From NCBI GenBank assembly GCA_937959375.1, contig CALGLS010000120.1, positions 1 through 10,193 on the forward strand: a stretch of 10,193 nucleotides of DNA. The letters are read 5' to 3'. The notes beneath the pieces were generated by a model. It saw only the letters and a program-made list of their open reading frames with translations. It was not told the DNA's origin and made no database searches. Positions 5,082 to 10,193 of this stretch are shown one piece after another (the first letter of the stretch is position 1; every line of letters starts with the position of its first letter). The stretch is from an uncultured Saprospiraceae bacterium. GTDB lineage: Bacteria; Bacteroidota; Bacteroidia; Chitinophagales; Saprospiraceae. A program made the position numbers and the translations under genes.

Positions 5082-8000
5082 ATGAATAGTAAAAACACTG
5101 TACAAACACGTTTGCGAGAAGCGTTTAGACTAAGCATCTTGTTACTCTTCTTTTTACCAAACTTATCTGGTCAGCAGCTAGATCATGTGTTAGGTGAATG
5201 TTTGATCCAATTTGAAAATGAAGCGCGTACCCAAACATTAGTAGACGAACTCTCACAGCAGTATCCATCCAATAAATTTCAGATTGAACAAATCAGTGCT
5301 TCTCCAGTTAATATATGGTCGCTTCAATTTGACCACGTGACCATTAATGAATATCATTTATTAGCAGGCTTGCGCCAAAATAGGTTAGTTCAAATGGCGC
5401 AGTTCAATCATTTTGTGTCCAACAGAAATATTCCTGACGATCCTCAATTTGATAGCCAATGGCAATTTATTAATACGGGGCAATCTGGTGGAACAATTAA
5501 CTCAGATTTAGATGCAGAATTGGCTTGGAATATTTCGACAGGTGGACTGACCTCTGACGGAGATACCATTGTAGTTTGCATTATCGACGAAGGAGTTGAT
5601 CCTAATCATGAAGATCTTTATCAGAACATGTGGAGAAACCACCATGAAATTCCCAACAATCAAATAGATGATGACAACAATGGTTATATAGATGACTACT
5701 TAGGTTGGAATGTAGTAAACTCGAATGATGATTTGACTTCAGGAAATAATGCAGGATGGCACGGAACACCTGTGGCTGGTATTATTGGGGCAAAGGGAAA
5801 TAACAATGTAGGTGTAAGTGGAGTCAATTGGAATGTAAAAATCATGGTCGTCGTTCGGGGTATTACCGAAGCACAAACGATTGCTGCTTATTCATATCCT
5901 TTCCACCAACGAAAAAGATACAATGAAACGAATGGTGCTGAAGGTTCATTTGTAGTAGCCACCAATACTTCTTGGGGGATTAACTTTGGTTTACCTGAAG
6001 ATGCTCCGCTCTGGTGTGCATTTTACGATTCATTAGGAACAGTTGGTATCTTGGATGCAGCAGCTACCGCAAATGCCAACCTAAATGTAGATATCTCCGG
6101 TGATCTTCCTACTACTTGTCCGAGTGACTTTTTGGTTAGTGTCACCAATATCGATCACGATGATTCAAAAGCACCAAACGCTGGATACGGGATAGAAAAC
6201 ATTGACCTAGGGGCATTTGGAGCAGATGTTTGGACCATAAAGAAAAACAACTCTTATGGAGCTTTTGCAGGAACATCTGCAGCAGCACCACATGTTGCTG
6301 GAGCAATTGCCCTACTCTATTCCAGTCCATGCCCTGATATAAGTTGGCTCGCCAAAAATGATCCAGATGCGACTGCACTTTTAATGAAAAGTTATTTGAT
6401 GGAAGGTGTTACACAAAATTCCGATTTATCAAACTTAGTAAAATCAGGAGGTCGACTCAATTTGAATAATAGTATGGAAATCTTGATGGACAATTGTGCG
6501 TTTACTGCATGCTTCCCACCATCACTTATTACAACCTCTGCTATTGAACAAGAGAGCGCTATCATTGATTGGCTGGCAGGTAGTAACATCATTAGTGTAA
6601 ACCTGAAATATAGAGAAGTTGGTGCTATGAATTGGACCAATGCCTCTGCCATACAATCTCCTTATACTTTGACTAATTTAACCCCCTGCACTGAATACGA
6701 ATATACATTGCAATCCATTTGTGGTAGTGGCGTTTCTCCGGTTTCTCCTGTTCATTTATTTGAAACGGATGGTTGTTGCGAAGCTCCAGATCCGATTTCA
6801 ATCTTTAACCTCTCAACTACTTCAGTTTATATAAGCTGGCCTAATCAAACGGTTGCTGATAGTTATTATGTTCGTTACCGAGCAATCGGACAGTCATGGA
6901 TTGAAATAGTAAATGGCACAACCGACATTACCCTTACGGATCTTGTTCCATGTTCCAGCTATGAAATACAAATCAGTACATTATGTCAAAGCGGTTCAGC
7001 AACGCCTTATTCTCCGCTCATGACTTTTGAGACCTCTGGTTGCAGTTATTGCCTTGAGAGTGAATATTGCTTAATCGAATCTGTGGGAACACCCCTTTCA
7101 TGGATCAGTCGAGTTGCTGTAAATGATCTTGATAATGTTTCTGGAAATTCAGTGAATGGATATACCGATTTCACCATGACCTCTGCTACGCTTCTGCAAG
7201 GTTATTTTCATGACTTCACCATTGAAACGGACTACGACTTTACTTCCATTCCTTTGTACATTCAAATTTGGATTGATTACAATCAAGATGGTCAATTCAC
7301 CGGAAGTGATTTAGCTTTTCAAACGAATAATAACGTTTCACTTGTAAGTGGCACCTTTAATGTTCCTCCAGATGCACTTTTGGGTAATACCCGAATGCGA
7401 ATCATTGGCTCACCGAACATCATGGCTCCTTGTGATTCATTACCCACCGCTGGTGAGGTTGAAGATTATTGTGTAAACATTGTTACACAGGACGAATGTC
7501 TTGCGCCAGTCGGCTATTCCCTTCTTCCCGGTGGCAATAATCTTGTCATTAGCTGGACGGGAAGTTTGGTTACCGATAGTTACAACATTCGTTATAGAGA
7601 AGCTGGCGTTCCAGATTGGAATTACCTTTCAACGACCTTACATTACTCAACCATACAAATGTTAACTTCCTGTACGGATTATGAACTGCAGGTACAAAGT
7701 GTTTGTGGTGGTGAAAACAGTAACTACTCTCCTATTCAATATTTCTCAACTATAGGATGTGGTGCCTGTCTTGATATGAACTATTGTGAACCACCTGCAG
7801 CAAGTTCTATTTTTGAGTGGATTTCCTATTTTGAATTGAATGACATTCAACATTATTCTGCGAAAGAAGGATATCACTTTACAGGTGCTTCAACAGATTT
7901 GATTCAAGGTGAGACTTATTCATTCGAAATTCAACCTGGATTTTCTGGAGAAGCATATGAAGAATATTATAGCATTTGGATTGATTATAATCGAGATGGT

Positions 8001-8759
8001 ACTTTCGCAGATCTTTCTGAAAAAGTATATGATTGCGGAACGGCAACTACGGACGATGTCATCAATGGACAAATTACAATTCCTACTTCCTCACTACAAG
8101 GTACAACCAGACTTCGTGTCAGTATGAAATATCAAAACCCTTCTACTGCTTGTGAAGGTTCTTTTGACGGAGAGATCCAAGATTATTGTATCAATATCTA
8201 TAGTAGTCCTTCGCAACTATGTAGTCCTCCTACAAACATCTCACTTTCGGATGTGACCCAGACGACAGCCTTAATAACTTGGTCAGAGCATCCTTCAGCA
8301 ATTTCTTATCAATTTAGATACAAAGAGATGGGCGTTTCTGATCTTTTGTGGAATACGATTACAAGCAACAATACATTTTACAATCTTACGAATCTAATTG
8401 AATGTACGGATTACGATTTCCAAGTTCGAGCAATTTGTGATACGGGCTTAAGCTTGTATAGTCCTATTGATCATTTTCAAACCTACTGCAATACAACCAA
8501 TACAAGTGTGGATCAAGCAAAAGATTTACGTCTTTTTCCAAACCCTTTTTCCGACTATACAACGATTGAATTAATAGATAAGACGCCAAAGAACTTGGAC
8601 GTTGAAGTTTATCATATCTCTGGGCGAAAGATTGCGACACATCAGTTTGCGAATACGAATTCAATTGAGCTTTCGCTAAATGGTAACCCTTCAGGAATTT
8701 ACCTGATTACCATTTCGGATGGAGAGCAACGATGGATGAGAAAGGTGATTAAGGATTAA
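5082..8759 (+). CDS. Secreted S8 subtilisin-like peptidase with FN3, GEVED and T9SS sorting domains
   Basis: This 1225-residue exported serine peptidase probably degrades proteins outside the cell or at its surface. A signal peptide (about 1-30) precedes a propeptide-like region (about 31-115). The S8 domain (about 120-470) has catalytic Asp169 in IIDEGVD, His227 in WHGTPVAG and Ser399 in GTSAAAPHVAG, with Asn295 of NTSWG as the oxyanion residue. An acidic loop, DDDNNGYIDD (196-205), looks calcium-binding. Next come FN3 (477-565), FN3 (566-654), GEVED (657-800), FN3 (806-893), GEVED (896-1040) and FN3 (1047-1136). The GEVED motifs are GEVEDY (791-796) and GEIQDY (1030-1035), each domain with a WIDYNxDG loop (730-737, 966-973). 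A type A sorting domain (about 1150-1225), starting near LFPNPFSD, directs export by the type IX system and is normally cleaved at the cell surface. The gene is probably monocistronic, ending at a terminator-like hairpin. Natural substrate unknown. Confidence 0.93.
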   Translation: MNSKNTVQTRLREAFRLSILLLFFLPNLSGQQLDHVLGECLIQFENEARTQTLVDELSQQYPSNKFQIEQISASPVNIWSLQFDHVTINEYHLLAGLRQNRLVQMAQFNHFVSNRNIPDDPQFDSQWQFINTGQSGGTINSDLDAELAWNISTGGLTSDGDTIVVCIIDEGVDPNHEDLYQNMWRNHHEIPNNQIDDDNNGYIDDYLGWNVVNSNDDLTSGNNAGWHGTPVAGIIGAKGNNNVGVSGVNWNVKIMVVVRGITEAQTIAAYSYPFHQRKRYNETNGAEGSFVVATNTSWGINFGLPEDAPLWCAFYDSLGTVGILDAAATANANLNVDISGDLPTTCPSDFLVSVTNIDHDDSKAPNAGYGIENIDLGAFGADVWTIKKNNSYGAFAGTSAAAPHVAGAIALLYSSPCPDISWLAKNDPDATALLMKSYLMEGVTQNSDLSNLVKSGGRLNLNNSMEILMDNCAFTACFPPSLITTSAIEQESAIIDWLAGSNIISVNLKYREVGAMNWTNASAIQSPYTLTNLTPCTEYEYTLQSICGSGVSPVSPVHLFETDGCCEAPDPISIFNLSTTSVYISWPNQTVADSYYVRYRAIGQSWIEIVNGTTDITLTDLVPCSSYEIQISTLCQSGSATPYSPLMTFETSGCSYCLESEYCLIESVGTPLSWISRVAVNDLDNVSGNSVNGYTDFTMTSATLLQGYFHDFTIETDYDFTSIPLYIQIWIDYNQDGQFTGSDLAFQTNNNVSLVSGTFNVPPDALLGNTRMRIIGSPNIMAPCDSLPTAGEVEDYCVNIVTQDECLAPVGYSLLPGGNNLVISWTGSLVTDSYNIRYREAGVPDWNYLSTTLHYSTIQMLTSCTDYELQVQSVCGGENSNYSPIQYFSTIGCGACLDMNYCEPPAASSIFEWISYFELNDIQHYSAKEGYHFTGASTDLIQGETYSFEIQPGFSGEAYEEYYSIWIDYNRDGTFADLSEKVYDCGTATTDDVINGQITIPTSSLQGTTRLRVSMKYQNPSTACEGSFDGEIQDYCINIYSSPSQLCSPPTNISLSDVTQTTALITWSEHPSAISYQFRYKEMGVSDLLWNTITSNNTFYNLTNLIECTDYDFQVRAICDTGLSLYSPIDHFQTYCNTTNTSVDQAKDLRLFPNPFSDYTTIELIDKTPKNLDVEVYHISGRKIATHQFANTNSIELSLNGNPSGIYLITISDGEQRWMRKVIKD

Positions 8760-8760
8760 G

Positions 8761-8811
8761 TTTTTGTAAGTTTCCTACTTGCAAAAAAAATTCCTTGGAC
8801 GCGTTTTTTTT
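8761..8811 (+). terminator. Terminator-like hairpin after the subtilase gene
   Basis: TTTTTGTAAGT (8761-8771) pairs with ACTTGCAAAAA (8777-8787) through one G-U pair around a 5-nt loop, starting two bases after the stop codon. Eight T residues follow at 8804-8811. The A-run at 8783-8790 can instead pair with that T-run, so two structures compete. The T-run is not directly next to the first stem, which makes this less than a textbook terminator. Confidence 0.5.
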
Positions 8812-8815
8812 GAAA

Positions 8816-8847
8816 GCCTGCCTGTCGGTCAAGCAAGGATGAACAGG
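8816..8847. repeat. Possible decayed copy of the G+C-rich intergenic repeat
   Basis: GCCTGCCTGTCGGTC (8816-8830), read in reverse complement as GACCGACAGGCAGGC, resembles the GGCCCGACAGG core of the repeats near 3270. CCTGT (8821-8825) can also pair with ACAGG (8843-8847). The match is short and could be chance. Confidence 0.3.
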
Positions 8848-8881
8848 TTTTCTTTACAGCTATTCGGAACTTAAAAAGCGC

Positions 8882-9847
8882 TTATCTAACATCCACCACT
8901 TCTACATAAAAGGCAATATCCGTTCGTTCAGGAATACCTGGTGTTTTGCCATCACGAGAAGGTTTACCAGCTTCGCCGTATCCGAGTTTGTAAGGAATAA
9001 ACATGGTGATTTTGCCTCCTTTTTTCACGTTTACAAGACCATCATCCCATCCTTGGATGACACGACCTCGCCCAACTTGAAAGGCAAATCGCTTCGCTTT
9101 TCCAAAACTATCATCGAAAGGTGTTCCATCCATTAGTGCTCCAAAATAATGCACTTGAAGGAACTTACCACTCTCAATTGCTTCGCCTTCTCCCGGATCG
9201 TGAACAATGTATTTTAGACCAGATTCGGTCGTCTGTATTTCTTTATCAAGTTCTCCTTTCTTAAACATCTCAATTCTCATCTTCAAAGAATCTCTAACGG
9301 TCACTGCACGTCCTTTTAATTGCATAATTCCAGTTTCAACCTCGGCTCTTGGCGTAAGAGATTCTAATGTAATTTCATAACGAAGCTCGTCTCCGTGACT
9401 CAACCATTTTGGAATTTGGCTAGCCTTGACAAGAGTAGAATCTATTTTTTGAAAAACCGTAATACTGTCCTTTACACTCAGCATTTTAATTGCTTCGTAA
9501 CTTGGCGGTGCAGGCTTTGCCACTAACTTTTCCTCCGGCATCATCGTCTTGATTGGCTCAAAGCCATAATGAGAAGATTTGATTAAGGAATCGTTTAAGA
9601 AGAGAATTTCGTGATAAGTAATTTGATCGCCAACTTGTGGCTTAGCTCCTTCATGTCTTTTGTGCAAAACGTAAGGATAGCCTGTTGGTGTATTTCCTTT
9701 TTCAGAACCGGGAATCAATTTTCCAGTAACCTGTGTTCCTTTGTTCCCACTATTCGATTTGCCTTCGGTATTTGGTGCAGTAGTAGCTGTATCTGTACAA
9801 GCAGAAAAAATTAAAAGTACACTTAGTAATGCAATGATATGTCTCAT
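8882..9847 (-). CDS. FKBP-type peptidyl-prolyl isomerase lipoprotein (GldI-like candidate)
   Basis: This gene encodes a 321-residue lipoprotein that should speed cis-trans isomerisation of prolyl bonds in exported proteins. A hydrophobic signal ends in the lipobox LLIFSAC with Cys17; the residues after it are not acidic, so a periplasm-facing location is inferred. The C-terminal FKBP domain (about 208-321) keeps the usual active-site set: Tyr234, Phe244-Asp245, Phe256, Val263-Ile264, Trp267, Tyr290 and Phe313. A region at about 40-165 looks like a second, degenerate FKBP fold, joined by a charged segment (about 166-205) that may be helical. The gene follows the NrnA-like gene by 85 bases on the same strand and may share its transcript. 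In gliding Bacteroidota the motility lipoprotein GldI is an FKBP of about half this length and, as I recall, often has this neighbour. The GldI role is therefore a suggestion, whereas the FKBP assignment is firm. Confidence 0.9.
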   Translation of the reverse strand: MRHIIALLSVLLIFSACTDTATTAPNTEGKSNSGNKGTQVTGKLIPGSEKGNTPTGYPYVLHKRHEGAKPQVGDQITYHEILFLNDSLIKSSHYGFEPIKTMMPEEKLVAKPAPPSYEAIKMLSVKDSITVFQKIDSTLVKASQIPKWLSHGDELRYEITLESLTPRAEVETGIMQLKGRAVTVRDSLKMRIEMFKKGELDKEIQTTESGLKYIVHDPGEGEAIESGKFLQVHYFGALMDGTPFDDSFGKAKRFAFQVGRGRVIQGWDDGLVNVKKGGKITMFIPYKLGYGEAGKPSRDGKTPGIPERTDIAFYVEVVDVR

Positions 9848-9932
9848 AAAACTTGTTTGTTATCTTATTCGTTAGAACATCAACAAAAATCAGACCTTCT
9901 ACTGAGGTATCATTTTCGTTATTCTTTTCATT

Positions 9933-10193
9933 TTAGTTACTCCCAGTTAACATCTCTTTGAACTCTGGAAGAATCTCTTTGAACTTCTTGACGGTAGCAC
10001 GCAATCCTGAAAAGGAGTATCCACCGGAAGCATTTTTATGCCCACCACCTTTGAAGTGTTTCGTTGCGATTTCCTGAACTGAGATATCACCCTTTGAGCG
10101 AAGTGATAGTTTCACAACAGTAGGTTGTTCTGTAATGAAAGCAGCGGTTTGGATATGCTTCATTTTCAAAAGGAAATTTACGATACCTTCTGT
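9933..10193 (-). CDS. DHH/DHHA1 phosphoesterase, C-terminal part (NrnA-like)
   Basis: Only the last 86 codons are in the window; the frame stays open to base 10193, so the start and the catalytic DHH domain lie outside. The visible part begins TEGIVNFLLKMK and contains GGGHKNASGG. That is the DHHA1 substrate-binding signature of the NrnA family, which degrades nano-RNAs (short oligoribonucleotides) and dephosphorylates pAp in the cytoplasm. RecJ-related phosphoesterases share the fold, but the EGIVN opening and short C-terminus favour NrnA. Met codons inside this stretch are internal, not starts. The FKBP lipoprotein gene follows 85 bases downstream on the same strand. Confidence 0.85.
   Translation of the reverse strand, partial: TEGIVNFLLKMKHIQTAAFITEQPTVVKLSLRSKGDISVQEIATKHFKGGGHKNASGGYSFSGLRATVKKFKEILPEFKEMLTGSN

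Overview
The window looks like a chromosomal segment of a low-GC Bacteroidota bacterium. A member of the Saprospiria or a related gliding class is my best guess, but the sequence does not fix the class. The reasons are: a secreted multi-domain subtilase ending in a type IX secretion system (T9SS) type A sorting domain; GEVED domains and cysteine-bearing fibronectin-III (FN3) modules; lipoproteins, one with an acidic surface-export-like signal after its cysteine; and start codons preceded by A/T-rich leaders rather than Shine-Dalgarno (SD) sequences.

Layout. (1) 1-1049: a bidirectional-type terminator hairpin (6-45), then a minus-strand gene for an unassigned, probably surface-exposed lipoprotein (110-805) and a short spacer with two small palindromes. 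(2) 1050-2675, minus: an AspT/YidE-type transporter with two TrkA-C (RCK_C) domains, starting at GTG. (3) 2676-3615: about 940 bp with no convincing gene but many repeats. It holds a roughly 356-bp nested palindromic element (3051-3406), two blocks of GAAGTCC heptads flanking the interior, and a long hairpin (3513-3584) just beyond the prfB stop. (4) 3616-4696, minus: prfB, encoding release factor 2. The gene is read through an in-frame UGA by the classic +1 programmed frameshift, so the true 359-residue product starts 100 bases upstream of the longest simple reading frame. (5) 4697-5081: divergent spacer with possible promoters. (6) 5082-8759, plus: a 1225-residue T9SS-exported S8 peptidase. 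(7) 8760-8881: terminator-like hairpin and a decayed repeat. (8) 8882-10193, minus: an FKBP-type prolyl isomerase lipoprotein downstream of a DHH/DHHA1 phosphoesterase (NrnA-like), which runs off the window end.

The genes are mostly independent units: housekeeping translation (prfB), nucleotide turnover (NrnA-like), envelope transport and folding (transporter, FKBP lipoprotein) and extracellular proteolysis. The FKBP lipoprotein next to the NrnA-like gene resembles the gldI neighbourhood of gliding Bacteroidota, which would fit the T9SS-exported protease nearby. I see no phage, integrase, CRISPR array, rRNA or tRNA. The least explained part is the palindromic repeat cluster between the transporter gene and prfB.
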